Assembly (NCBI GenBank): GCA_026770585.1
Contig: MU646788.1
Span: forward strand, 154,355-175,229
DNA from: Baffinella frigidus
Lineage: Eukaryota > Cryptophyceae > Cryptomonadales > Baffinellaceae
Direction of reading: 5' to 3'
DNA: 20,875 bases
Shown: piece after piece, positions 10,129 to 15,992 of the stretch
Position numbering within the stretch: position 1 is the first letter of the stretch
How the letters are laid out: the number at the start of each line of letters is the position of its first letter
The notes under the pieces: generated by a model
Seen by the model: only the letters and a program-made list of their open reading frames with translations
Told to the model about the DNA's origin: nothing
Database searches by the model: none
Program-made: the position numbers and the translations under genes

Positions 10129-10358
10129 CTGACCAAGCTGGGTGCCGCAGGTACGGCCTCGGCATGTCCGAGCAATACGCCCGAACGATCTCCATCGAAT
10201 CCGGCATGCAATCCGCCGCGCTCGGGTTCCTCCTCGCGCGAAAGCACTTCTCCTCGACGCTCACGGCCGTGCCTTCTGCCGTGGGGGTGCTGGTGATGTC
10301 GTGGATGGGTGCGCTGATGTCGGTTGCATGGCGCCTCAAAGACGGTGGGGTCTGCTAG
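314..10358 (+). CDS. Bile acid:sodium symporter (BASS/SBF) family transporter, nine exons, 5' end missing
   Basis: Membrane transporter of the BASS/SBF superfamily; plant and algal members usually sit in the plastid envelope and move organic anions with sodium. Exons: 314-449, 1433-1476, 2545-2644, 3671-3754, 5159-5233, 6183-6284, 7118-7183, 9101-9171, 10151-10358 (TAG 10356-10358). All introns are GT-AG, and phases agree across every junction (0, 2, 0, 0, 0, 0, 0, 2). The joined product is 294 residues. Family blocks in order: [18 protein letters not shown] (exon 1), [13 protein letters not shown] (2/3), [15 protein letters not shown] (3), [20 protein letters not shown] (4), [12 protein letters not shown] (5), [16 protein letters not shown] (6), [11 protein letters not shown] (7), [18 protein letters not shown] (8), [11 protein letters not shown] (9). 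From memory of the bacterial ASBT structures, sodium ligands correspond to the Gln of FLFQY, the Ser-Asn of SSN, the Ser and Thr of exon 4 and the Glu and Gln of ESGMQ; all are present. The exon 2/3 junction splits that Gln codon. Missing upstream: start codon, any transit peptide and probably the first helix. The substrate cannot be told. Confidence 0.92.
450..1432 (+). other. BASS intron 1
   Basis: A 983-nt intron between CCG|gtacgagc and gtggtggcag|ATCCGTG. It contains the 116-bp direct repeat and the left arm of the hairpin described separately. I see no other gene or element in 460-940. Confidence 0.8.
953..1288. repeat. 116-bp direct repeat, two copies (953-1068 and 1173-1288)
   Basis: Both copies run from ctatggtctttggcaacg to gtgaccaacga, followed by tggtgg, with scattered substitutions and equal length; the period is 220 bp. 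Neither copy resembles a recognised coding segment. Confidence 0.9.
1312..1452. repeat. Perfect 30-bp inverted repeat spanning the exon 2 acceptor of the BASS gene
   Basis: Positions 1312-1341 are the exact reverse complement of 1423-1452. The right arm contains the acceptor AG (1431-1432) and the first 20 nt of exon 2. The loop is 81 nt. In the pre-mRNA this would fold into a hairpin burying the 3' splice site. Confidence 0.95.
1933..2014. repeat. Short inverted repeat with GTACCA ends
   Basis: tgtggtacaaattt at 1933-1946 is the exact reverse complement of aaatttgtaccaca at 2001-2014. It resembles other small hairpins with gtacca at 11145-11220 and 19156-19218, possibly one loose family. 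Confidence 0.7.
2069..2114 (+). pseudogene. Decayed copy of BASS exon 3 start with its acceptor
   Basis: After a preserved CAG (2069-2071), positions 2072-2114 match 2545-2587 of the real exon 3 at about 35 of 43 positions. Read in the same frame it keeps YGV-PILG, but the Trp codon TGG has become TAG. The copy is then interrupted by an inverted-repeat element; sequence after that element (about 2471-2500) may be the rest of the copy. Confidence 0.85.
2119..2470. mobile_element. MITE-like element A, copy 1, split by element E
   Basis: Ends are inverted: gccgagtattcgcaatgaat on the left against a right end reading attcatcatgaatactcgtc. The interior (2358-2420) matches the intact copy at 18073-18224, including gtataaataagacagtcg. 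Non-autonomous; no ORF belongs to it. The exact outer boundary is uncertain by several bases. Confidence 0.8.
2155..2357. mobile_element. MITE-like element E, nested in element A
   Basis: A 203-bp insertion with about 67-bp terminal inverted repeats, gagccaatctggtaggactt at the left end, carrying one mismatch between arms. It interrupts element A at the sequence that reads gtgtatcttaag in the 18-kb copy. The junctions gtgTA|GAGCC and GGCTC|CATCTT fit a TA target duplication with one later change, as expected for Tc1/mariner-type MITEs. Confidence 0.88.
2645..3670 (+). other. BASS intron 3
   Basis: A 1026-nt intron starting CAG|gtcctccc and ending gtgtgaacag|TCGTCG. It includes a hairpin (aaaagccaaggtcgatttt near 2704-2722 against aaaatcggccttggctttt near 2741-2759), a minisatellite seeded by the exon 4 acceptor, and a 130-140 bp direct repeat that includes the exon 4 start. 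Confidence 0.8.
2855..3075 (+). repeat. Degenerate 30-40 bp minisatellite carrying the exon 4 acceptor motif
   Basis: Repeated units of the form gaaccaacagtcg...ctaattgagt occur near 2927, 2957, 2988 and 3028. The unit near 2988 reads acagtcgtcgaacgtg, identical to the real acceptor and first codons of exon 4 (3668-3682). Confidence 0.75.
3141..3689 (+). repeat. 130-140 bp direct repeat (3141-3270 and 3549-3689) ending in the exon 4 start
   Basis: Both copies contain cctaatccttaaaccacaca, CCCTAAA-like repeats, cttggaccgtaacggatgtg and the acceptor cagtcgtcgaacgtggcgtg. The right copy is the real exon 4 start. The left copy runs into TAA after the matching TGC codon and is a dead partial exon. 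Shorter decayed acceptor copies lie at 3329-3344 and 3531-3544. Confidence 0.9.
4036..4086 (+). pseudogene. Decayed copy of BASS exon 4 end with its donor
   Basis: atgactctcctctccacctc, then ggctgtctgcccc, mirrors the end of exon 4 and its donor at 3725-3768 (atgacgcttctctccacctc, then cgctgtctggccc). It includes the GT dinucleotide but has no acceptor side. Confidence 0.85.
4490..4672. repeat. Interstitial telomere-like TTTAGGG repeats
   Basis: Runs of tttaggg with ggg-rich variants occur in two blocks on the + strand. In this intron they are antisense to the CCCTAAA orientation seen next to acceptors elsewhere in the window. Confidence 0.9.
4706..4956 (+). pseudogene. Two decayed copies of BASS exon 5 start (4706-4750 and 4927-4956)
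   Basis: The first copy reads gtgatgccgcctctggtggt and continues to ctggcgggcgct, against gtgatgacgccgctgcttgt in the real exon; its acceptor CAG is now CTG. The second keeps CAG and atgacgccgctgctggtg, then diverges. Both lack the exon end. Confidence 0.85.
5240..5375. repeat. CCCGAAA minisatellite
   Basis: About eighteen 7-bp units of cccgaaa with variants (cccgaca, cctgaaa, cccgaag, attcgaa), starting a few bases after the exon 5 donor. The unit is one base away from the CCCTAAA telomere-type heptamer. Confidence 0.92.
5797..6140 (+). pseudogene. Array of four decayed BASS exon 6 starts
   Basis: Copies of ttgttgaaggtggtgatcgg lie near 5798-5820, 5892-5934, 6018-6060 and 6128-6140. Three keep an acceptor CAG (5889-5891, 6015-6017, 6125-6127). 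The second and third read [13 protein letters not shown] and [13 protein letters not shown], against [13 protein letters not shown] in the real exon. A shared lead-in, gggtgtttctcac followed by a variant of tctgtggcag, precedes several copies. Confidence 0.9.
6309..6400. repeat. Perfect 23-bp inverted repeat enclosing an exon 6 acceptor copy
   Basis: 6309-6331 is the exact reverse complement of 6378-6400 (core tatccaataaatgtgattcc). The loop contains gggtgtttctcac, a CAG and the ttgttgaa start of exon 6, so it captured another decoy acceptor downstream of the real exon. Confidence 0.9.
6994..7026 (+). pseudogene. Partial copy of BASS exon 7 start with acceptor
   Basis: ggcag then gtggtcctgacgtcgtgcct and gtgcgcggc is identical to 7113-7147, the true acceptor and first 30 nt of exon 7. 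It diverges afterwards. The identity implies a recent duplication. Confidence 0.92.
7444..7968 (+). pseudogene. Three decayed copies of BASS exon 7 end with donor
   Basis: Copies at 7444-7489, 7580-7628 and 7920-7968 match exon 7 from the [10 protein letters not shown] region through its GAACAG|gttgc donor. The last two share a longer unit (about 7533-7628 and 7866-7968, beginning aaacatattggaagtccggt), so a second duplication copied the copy. None has the exon start. Confidence 0.88.
7973..8034. repeat. 26-bp palindrome around GTTGTCGACA
   Basis: The left arm (about 7974-7999: ccctccaccctaaccccaaa, then ctacgc) and right arm (8009-8034: gcgtagttgggggttagggt, then ggaggg) are inverted with one mismatch, separated by about 9 nt. 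A related gttgtcgaca motif occurs near 7221 and in inverse form near 7674. Confidence 0.85.
8219..8336. mobile_element. MITE-like element B, copy 1
   Basis: Ends CAGGGGTACCTCGCTCATAA and the reverse complement of its right end agree. The middle is itself palindromic and rich in cctagg and tagggccctag motifs. Left flank TA; right flank changed to GA. Confidence 0.92.
8523..8639. mobile_element. MITE-like element B, copy 2
   Basis: Same ends as copy 1, left end CAGGGCAACCTCGCTCATAA, inserted inside a half copy of element C (aatacggt|...|cggagattaa). The uninterrupted form of that site is seen at 8763-8783. Right flank TA. Confidence 0.9.
8666..8715 (+). pseudogene. Partial copy of BASS exon 8 start with intact acceptor
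   Basis: ttgcag (8665-8670) precedes 8671-8715, which still reads [14 protein letters not shown] and matches the real exon at about 38 of 41 positions before diverging. It has no stop and a consensus acceptor, so it could be spliced as a cryptic exon. Confidence 0.9.
8723..8786. mobile_element. Half copies of element C (also 8474-8519 and 8911-8959)
   Basis: aatcgtgtagtaatttcggttg ... aataaatcaatacggtcacggagattaa matches one arm of the full inverted-repeat element at 20370-20506 in reverse orientation. The other two copies are interrupted by element B. Confidence 0.75.
8962..9069. mobile_element. MITE-like element B, copy 3
   Basis: Left end CAGGGCAACCTCGCTCATAA, right end GGTACCCCTG, flanked on both sides by TA (8960-8961 and 9070-9071). 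Its internal palindrome is shorter than in copies 1 and 4. Confidence 0.92.
9291..9315 (+). pseudogene. Decayed copy of exon 9 acceptor
   Basis: gctgggtgctgcccggtaccg resembles gctgggtgccgcaggtacgg at 10138-10157, the true acceptor. The AG is lost. Short, so less certain than the other copies. Confidence 0.55.
9341..9545. repeat. Alternating (GA)n and (GC)n microsatellites
   Basis: Blocks of gagaga are interspersed with pure gcgcgc runs (9385-9398, 9431-9447, 9500-9514, 9539-9547). GC alternation favours Z-DNA and GA tracts favour triplexes. Confidence 0.95.
9735..9851. mobile_element. MITE-like element B, copy 4
   Basis: CAGGGGTACCTCGCTCATAA at the left end, GAGGTACTCCTG at the right, perfect TA on both sides (9733-9734 and 9852-9853). 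It is the cleanest copy of the family. Confidence 0.95.
9955..10131 (+). repeat. CT microsatellite acting as polypyrimidine tract before exon 9
   Basis: About 175 nt of nearly uninterrupted pyrimidine with a higher-order tctatctctatctctctcct repeat, ending about 20 nt before the acceptor AG of the last BASS exon. Confidence 0.93.
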
Positions 10359-10399
10359 AATAGGGCTCCGATGGTTAAGCCCCAGGCCCACGAAGGGTG

Positions 10400-10520
10400 A
10401 ATTATGCCCAACATCCCTTGAGTGGCAAGTGGCAAGTAGGCCCATACGCCCTACCGTAGGGCCATAGGACCTGTCTAGGGCCTCTTGGGGGTCGAATTCG
10501 ACCCCCTGGCCACGTAACGG
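10400..10520. mobile_element. MITE-like element D, decayed copy
   Basis: catcccttgagtggcaagt, gcccatacgccctaccgtag and ctgtctagggcctc parallel the intact copy next door. The terminal inverted repeats have degraded. Confidence 0.7.
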
Positions 10521-10550
10521 ACAGCACTCCAAACACTGTATTCGGTGTTC

Positions 10551-10671
10551 GGGGTGCATTATCCCTTAAGTGACCAGTAGGCTCATACGCCCTACGGTAG
10601 GGCCCTAGGACCTGCCTAGGACCTCAGGCCCCCAAATTTGGAGGCCTGGTCACTTAAGGGATAATGTACCC
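10551..10671. mobile_element. MITE-like element D, intact copy
   Basis: cattatcccttaagtgaccag (one base trimmed here: cattatcccttaagtgacca) at 10557-10577 is the exact reverse complement of 10646-10666. Inner palindromes use gccctacggtagggc and ccaaatttgg. It shares cctagg-rich innards with element B but has different ends. Confidence 0.9.
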
Positions 10672-11144
10672 TAGACTCGCAGGTTATGAGTCTAGGACAG
10701 CGCGTGCCAGGTGACCCCTGTAGGGGGGATTAATAATAGTGCCCATGTTGTTTGTGATGCGATTAAACTAGTGTTTTTCTCTGGGAGGCGTGTGCGGATG
10801 CCAGCCTGCTGATCTGTTGTCTCTGCAGAAGGCGAAGGGACGCCCGTGTGTGTCATCTATAATACTTATAGGTCGCGACTTGTGTAAAGTCACTCCATCT
10901 ATGCCTACATGGGGTTTATCCCCAGATGGTCCTCAAGAGAGAGGGAGAGAGAAAGAGAGGGAGAGGGAGAGAGAGTGAGTGAGAGAGAGGCTGAGGGAGA
11001 ATAAAGAGCGAGGAGTGGTTCTCTTGGTCAAACGAGGCGTCCGAGAGAGGGTGGCCATGGTGGCCGTGTTGGTTGTGAGGCAGGGGGGTTTCTGGGATAA
11101 AAGAAACCGCAACTTAGGAACACAGGCCGGATTTGGGCCCCCCG

Positions 11145-11220
11145 TTTTCTTAATTTAGTACCAGAGGTTTGACTAAATCTTGTGTTTCGTCCATCCTCTG
11201 GTACTTGTTTAAGAAAACAG
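11145..11220. repeat. Inverted repeat with AGTACCAGAGG arms
   Basis: gttttcttaatttagtacca, then gagg (11145-11168), pairs imperfectly with cctctggtacttgtttaaga, then aaac (11196-11219). Confidence 0.8.
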
Positions 11221-11266
11221 ACACCGACCGATGTCGAAGCACCCGTGTTCATAGCCCAGACACCCC

Positions 11267-11328
11267 TGTAATGTAGGTAGTAGGGTTCCTAGGGGGGTGC
11301 ACATCCGTGTGATCGAGGTAACCCTGTA
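11267..11328. mobile_element. Element B fragment
   Basis: gatcgaggtaaccctgta at the right end, and ttcctagggggg inside, match element B. The left end is reduced to cacccctgta, so this is a decayed or deleted copy. Confidence 0.6.
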
Positions 11329-11904
11329 ACCCGGGGCAGGCGCTTCAGGCACGCTCGTCTCTTTCACGGTGTACCATTACGCTGTCCATACTCCGCCCCC
11401 GAGCACTCGCTGCACCAGAACCTCTCACGCCTTTCCCGCCAGCCCCCCTTGACGTTCTTGCCCGCAAGCTCTCGCACCCCCCCCCACCACACCCAACCGG
11501 GCCTGTCTCCCACGCTACAGGCCCTCCACTTCTCAAAGTCCACCACCACTCAACCCCCTGCCAGCCAGGAAGCAGGGGCCAACCCCCTGCCTTCCTGGCC
11601 CGGAATGACGTGAACCACGTTGTTTCTCGGGCGGGCCTCACCATGCCCTGACCCCGCCGAGACAGCTGACAGCCTCGCTCTGCGCACCGGAGCGCGACAC
11701 CCTGCCCGCCGCCTCCACGCCTCTCTCTCCCTCCCCCTCTCCCCCTCTCCCTCTCTGCCTCTCTGCCTCTCTGCCTCTCTGCCTCTCTGCCTCTCTCCCC
11801 AACCCTTGAAACCTCCCCGCACCTCTCCAAAACCCTTGAACCCTACCCCTCTCACTCATCACTCAGCGTCCGAAACCGCAACCCCTCTCGCTCCTTCCGG
11901 TCTC

Positions 11905-14900
11905 CTACTGCTGGTTGAGGTAGAAGGCACGGCACTTGACCTGGTGGTGCCCGGGCTTGCCTGGTTTAGGGTTTAGGGTTTAGGGTTTAGGGTTTAGGGT
12001 GTAAGGTGTAGGGTGTAGAATTTAGGGTTCAGGGTTTAGGGTTTCGGGTTTCGGGTGTCGGTGTAGGGTGTAGGGTTTAGGGTTTAGGTTTTAGGTTTTA
12101 GGTTTTAGGTTTTAGGGTTCCGGGTTCCGGGTTGAGGGTTTAAGGTGCGGGGTTTGGGGTTCAAGGTTTAGGGTTCAGGGTTCAGGGTTTGGGGTTTGGG
12201 GTTGTCGGGTGTAGGGTGTACCGCAGTGCTGGCACGAGTCGCCAAGGTTCGGGCAGTCCTTCTTCCCGTGCTCCTCCGACCCGCTGTGAGGGTTTAGGGT
12301 TTAGGGTTTGGGGTGTAAGGTTCAGGTGTTACGTTCCACGGTGTAGGGTGTAGGGTGTAGGGTTTAGGGTAGAGGGTGGAGGGGTTGGGGTTCAGGGTTT
12401 GGGGTTTAGGGTTTAGGGTTTAGGGTCCAGGGTTTAGGATGTAGGGTGTAGGGTGTCAGGTGTCGGGTTTAGGGTTCAGGTTTCAGGTTTCAGGTGTCAG
12501 GTTTCAGGGTTCAGTTTCCAGGATGGAGGGTGTATGGGTGGGGGCAGGGATGGGGCAGTGGGGTCGAGACGCAGGGAGATAGTGTGGGGAGGTGAGGCCA
12601 AGGGCCAGTTGATAAAGCAACTTGTGAGAGCGCGGGGGCGCACGGGATCGGCAGGGGCGCACGGGAAGCCAGACGCCGCTGCACGTCTGGCCGAGCATAC
12701 GCTCATGGGACACTCTCTTGGGACACAACGGCGAGGTCAACTCGCTGCTTGCGGGGTTTGGGGACAGGGTTTGAAAGGACACGGATGGGGGAGGGGGCGG
12801 ACCAGCAGTGGCACTGGGCGGGGTTGGGGCAGTCGCGCGCCAGATGTCCCGTGTTCTGCCACCGTCGCGAGAACACGGTCAGAAACCATCCTGCTTCCCG
12901 CCGTCACACTCCTGGTCGCACAGGATTGTACCCCTCTGTTCGAGGCTCACAACCCAGGTGTCCCGTGTTCTGCCACCACCAAAACGAGAACACGGGCAGA
13001 ACACATGTTTACCCGCCGGCGCTCCCGGTCGCACAGTCGAGCGTCATGCGATTCGAGGCTCACACCCTATCGTGTTCTGCCCCCACCCACCCCACCACCC
13101 GCCGCAACACTCCCGAATGCAACCCTGTATTCGAGGCTCACAACCGTAACGCAGGCCTGGAACCCTCGGGACTAGCCCCACACCTTACTCTTCTGGCACA
13201 TGGTGTCTGCCCCGTGCCAACCCGAACGATAGATTCACTAAACTGCAGTATCAGTGGGACGGCGCGGGGAGACAAGAGCCATTGGAGCCATTGGAGCCAT
13301 TGGAGCTATCGGCGAGGCATCAACGTCTTGAGAGGAGATGATCTCGAGTTGGGAGGGAGAGAGAGGGGAGGAATGACCTGGCAGTTATCGCAGAGCTTGT
13401 CGCCACCGCCGCCGCGCGGCCCCGCACCCCCCTGGCGGCCGCCCCCCTGGAATCCGCCGCCCTGGAAGTTGCCGCCGCCGCCCCCAAAGTTGCCCTGCGC
13501 GCCCAGGATGCAGGTCAATGTCTACATACATGACTGGGCTCCGCCCGAGGCGGGGGCGTGCTAGGGTCCGTTCTAGGGTCCGTCCTGAGAAAATCCGGAT
13601 AACCCGAGCGAGGCAGCGCTAGGGGGGGGGGCTGGGGCATCACGCTGTCGCCCGAATCCGTCTACTTTGGAGCGGGAAGAAGCCCACGCTCACCATATTA
13701 GTGGGCCCAAATAGACAGAGTCAGCGGAGTGTGAGCGGAGGGGACCTGGGGCATGACGCCCCCGCCCAGATCCGTCAAATCGGGAGCGGGAACCAGCCTG
13801 GGATCTGGCTCACCAAATTGGTGAGGCGAAATAGAAACACACAGAGGTAGTGGTCTTCGCGGAGGGGACCTGGGGCATGCCGCCGCCGCCCTGGGCCATC
13901 CGGCACTTGAACTTGAGGTGCCCCATCTGCCGAGGCCAGGGGGAGAGTGTCAGGGCGTGGGATGTGTGAGGGCGGGGTGCAGGAAGTGATGGGCCATGCG
14001 GCAATTGAACTTGAGGTGCCCCATTTGCTCCTCACCCAACCGCATGCATCAGTCGCCACTCCATGCATCACTCCGACCCCTCTGCGAGCAGCCCCCCAAA
14101 CGTGTGTCACCTAGCATCAGACAGTGGCAGCTAAATTGACGCTCGAGAGAGATGCATCCCCGGCGCATGCACCAGCCAGCCAGATACGTGCCCCTGGCAC
14201 AGTAGACAGATGCGCCCCCCTGAGTAGGCAGATGCGTCCCCCTGGCACAGCGCCCGCAGGAGAGTGCCGGGTGGGTAGTGACGAAGAGGTCAGGGTTTGG
14301 CTTGGAAGCAAGGGCTAAGTGTTTTTGACGCCGCTGGCTCGTCGCCGCGTGTTCAAGGGTGTGCGGTCTGGGTAGGGTAGGGTAGGGTAGGGCAGGGCAG
14401 GGTAGGGTAGGGTAGGGTAGGGTAGGGTAGGGGCACTGCACCTTGCCGCAGATGTCGCAGACCTTGTCAAGGTTGTGGCAGTCGGCCTTGAAGTGGTTCC
14501 CGCCGCACGCGTGGCACCCCCCGTCCTGCACCATCCCAGTCTATTGGTTAGCAACGCGCGGCTCCTGCCGTCCTGCCCAACGCCGACCCGTCTCGTTGTG
14601 AGCCCCACGTCTGTGTCCAGCGTCGGAGATGCACAGCTGCATGGCGAGCGGCCACCACCGATCGAGCGCGCCTATGCAGCAACAGGAGACACACCGCAGT
14701 GACGTGCGACACCAGCAAGCAACCTGCAGCGCTCCCCTGAGCACCAAGCCATGCGCGCCCCCCCCAGACGGGACGGGCGCGCGGCTGGCTGCCATTCGTT
14801 CCGCAAGAAGGTCCCATTCCGCGAAGAGTGCGCGCGCGCGCGGCTGAAGGCCATTCATTCCGCGCGCGGGGGCATTCCGATCGGGGGTCGCACCTGGGCC

Positions 14901-15992
14901 TGGAAGCCCTGGTTGTTGCCCTGGAATCCGCCCTGCTGGAAGCCGCCACCGCCGCCCTGGAATCCGCCCTGCTGCTGGAAGCCGCCCTGCTGCTGGAAGC
15001 CGCCACCGCCGCCGGCAGAGCGGCACTTGAACTTCAGGTGCCCCATCTTGCCGCAGATGTCGCACTGCTTGTCGAGGTTCGGGCACTCGGCCTTCAAGTG
15101 GTTGCCGCCGCACGCGTGGCAGCCGCCATCCATGCCGCCGCCGCCACCGCCGCCCTGGAATCCGCCGCCGCCGCCACCCTGGAAGCCACCCTGCTGCTGG
15201 AAGCCGCCCCCGCCGCCCGCAGAGCGGCACTTGAACTTCAGGTGCCCCATCTTGCCGCACAGGTCGCACGACTTGTCGAGGTTGGGGCACTCAGCCTTGA
15301 TGTGGTTGCCGCCGCACGCATGGCAGCCGCCATCCATGCCGCCGCCGCCGCCGCCACCACCGCCCTGGAACCCGCCGCCGCCGCCCCCCTGGAAGCCAGC
15401 GATGACACCGCCGCCGTTGAAGCCGCCGCCGCCGCCGCCGCCGCCGCCGCCCTGAGCGAGCCGGCACTTGTTCTGCATGTGCCCGGTCTTCCCGCAGAGC
15501 TCACAGACGTTGCCCAGGTTCGGGCACTCCGCCTTCACGTGCGCGGGGGAGCCGCAAGCGTGGCACGTCGGGTCCATCGAGCAGCGCGCCGCCACGTGGC
15601 CTGCACCACCAAAGCGAACTCAGCGGGGGGCCAAGAGCGAGAAGCGTCCTCTGCGATCCTCCTCCTGCGCGCGAGCGAGCAGCTTCGTGCCAGAGGCTGC
15701 GCCAATTGTTTGTTGTGTTCAGGAACGAGAATATTAGCAATGCCCGAGCGCGCGGGACGGACATAGAAAAGAATCCCTGCCGCGAGGGCGGCGGGCCAAC
15801 GGGGCCAAGTTCTCCAGCTGCGCGTGCAAACACAATCTCCAGAGGGATCGTGCGGGCACCGGAGCCGCCGCAGTTGTCGCAGGCGCCACCAGAGCGGCCG
15901 CCGAAGCCGCCGCCGCCGCCAGACATCGGGCGCGCGTAGGGACCGGCGCGCTGCCCCATTCCGCCGCCGCGTGAGATACGAGAGACGGGCAT
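11905..15992 (-). CDS. Twelve-knuckle CCHC glycine-rich nucleic-acid-binding protein (CNBP/GIS2/HEXBP-like), eight exons
   Basis: Predicted single-stranded DNA/RNA-binding protein built of CCHC zinc knuckles, like CNBP, yeast GIS2 or trypanosomatid HEXBP. Exons on the minus strand: 15992-15860, 15600-14894, 14525-14442, 13926-13870, 13494-13378, 12855-12803, 12283-12222, 11960-11905 (TAG). They total 1269 nt, 422 residues, with every GT-AG phase consistent. Knuckles in order: CDNCGGSGHVAARC, CHACGSPAHVKAEC, CELCGKTGHMQNKC, CHACGGNHIKAEC, CDLCGKMGHLKFKC, CHACGGNHLKAEC, CDICGKMGHLKFKC, CHACGGNHFKADC, CDICGKMGHLKFKC, CDNCQNTGHLARDC, CHCCGSEEHGKKDC, CQHCGKPGHHQVKC. Knuckles 1, 9, 10, 11 and 12 are each cut by an intron, and joining the exons restores each motif exactly, which is strong proof of the model. 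Three knuckles have three residues between Cys2 and His instead of four. Long Gly-rich linkers with FQGGG and FQQQGGF lie between pairs. Start: first ATG in the open frame; MTSK... upstream of it lacks an ATG I can confirm. The next gene diverges from its promoter. Confidence 0.93.
11961..12221 (-). repeat. Zinc-knuckle gene intron 7, made of CCCTAAA-type repeats
   Basis: This whole 261-nt intron consists of TTTAGGG-type heptamers on + (CCCTAAA in the sense strand) and variants such as gggtgta, gggtttc and ttttagg. The sense strand ends in perfect CCCTAAA units running directly into the acceptor aaccag|GCAAG. Confidence 0.92.
12284..12802 (-). other. Zinc-knuckle gene intron 6
   Basis: A 519-nt intron. 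Its acceptor half (12287-12520 on +) is telomere-like: TTTAGGG, GTGTAGG and TTTCAGG variants. The donor half (12530-12800) is unique GC-rich sequence in which I recognise nothing. Confidence 0.85.
12838..13145 (-). repeat. About 114-bp tandem repeat containing the exon 6 start (three units)
   Basis: Units beginning near 12840, 12950 and 13063 (+ coordinates) share gtcccgtgttctgccacc and end in cgaggctcac. In the sense strand each carries ggcag and the exon 6 start AACACGGGACA. The 12803-12855 copy is the real exon; exon starts at 12969 and 13076 are decayed copies upstream of it. Confidence 0.88.
13275..13314. repeat. Short tandem GGAGCCATT repeat
   Basis: Nine-base unit ggagccatt repeated three to four times, inside intron 5 of the zinc-knuckle gene. 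Confidence 0.85.
13495..13869 (-). repeat. Zinc-knuckle intron 4 with about 115-bp tandem copies of the exon 4 end and donor
   Basis: On + the string gggacctggggcatgccgcc (13864-13883) is the exon 4 end plus donor. Decayed copies sit at 13741-13775 and 13623-13660, each followed by gagcgggaa..cagcctggg-type sequence and caccaaattggtg-like palindromes. In gene orientation the copies lie downstream and carry the donor. Confidence 0.85.
13989..14024 (-). pseudogene. Decayed copy of zinc-knuckle exon 4 start
   Basis: Reads MGHLKFNCRMA on the minus strand against MGHLKFKCRMA in the real exon (13926-13894). Its acceptor CAG has become CAA. It lies upstream of the real exon in gene orientation. Confidence 0.92.
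14371..14430. repeat. GGTAG pentamer microsatellite
   Basis: About twelve gggta units with two gggca variants, beginning 10 nt inside the donor of exon 3 (minus strand sequence ctacc). Confidence 0.95.
14526..14893 (-). other. Zinc-knuckle gene intron 2
   Basis: A 368-nt intron with a loosely duplicated block, ggctgccattcgttccgcaa and ggctgaaggccattcattcc, each followed by gcgcgcgcgc. I recognise nothing else in it. Confidence 0.75.
15601..15859 (-). other. Zinc-knuckle gene intron 1
   Basis: A 259-nt intron from TCCG|gtgcccg to ggtgcag|GCCACG, splitting the Gly codon before the His of the first knuckle. No repeats or elements noted. Confidence 0.85.

Larger units (their letters stand above)
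9172..10150 (+). other. BASS intron 8
   Basis: A 979-nt intron from AG|gtcacccacc to gccgcag|GTACGGC. It contains a C-rich stretch (9175-9285), a decayed exon 9 acceptor copy, GA/GC simple repeats, element B copy 4 and a long CT tract. I see no gene in 9550-9730. Confidence 0.8.
10359..11904. other. Convergent intergenic region between BASS and the zinc-knuckle gene
   Basis: No gene found. It contains two element D copies, a GA tract (10937-11000), an inverted repeat, a fragment of element B, and pyrimidine-rich sequence with repeated ctctctgcct (11725-11800). 3' UTRs and poly(A) sites of both genes must lie here, but I cannot place them. Confidence 0.7.
13927..14441 (-). other. Zinc-knuckle gene intron 3
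   Basis: A 515-nt intron splitting AAG|ATG. It contains a decayed exon 4 copy and, next to the donor, a GGTAG pentamer array. I see a repeat of agatgcgyccccctggcac (14190-14250) and nothing else. Confidence 0.85.

Noticed and set aside
10790-10978. Open frame after a ctctgcag at about 10826, possible further exon
   Set aside because: It lies beyond the BASS stop, has no recognisable domain and ends in GA repeats.
11960-12500. A chromosome end (true telomere)
   Set aside because: Repeats are short, degenerate, internal and bounded on both sides by exons of one gene, so they are interstitial.
14828-15766. Long alanine-rich open frame on + opposite the zinc-knuckle exon 2
   Set aside because: It is the antisense shadow of GGC/GCC glycine codons; the minus frame has ordered CCHC motifs and coherent splicing.
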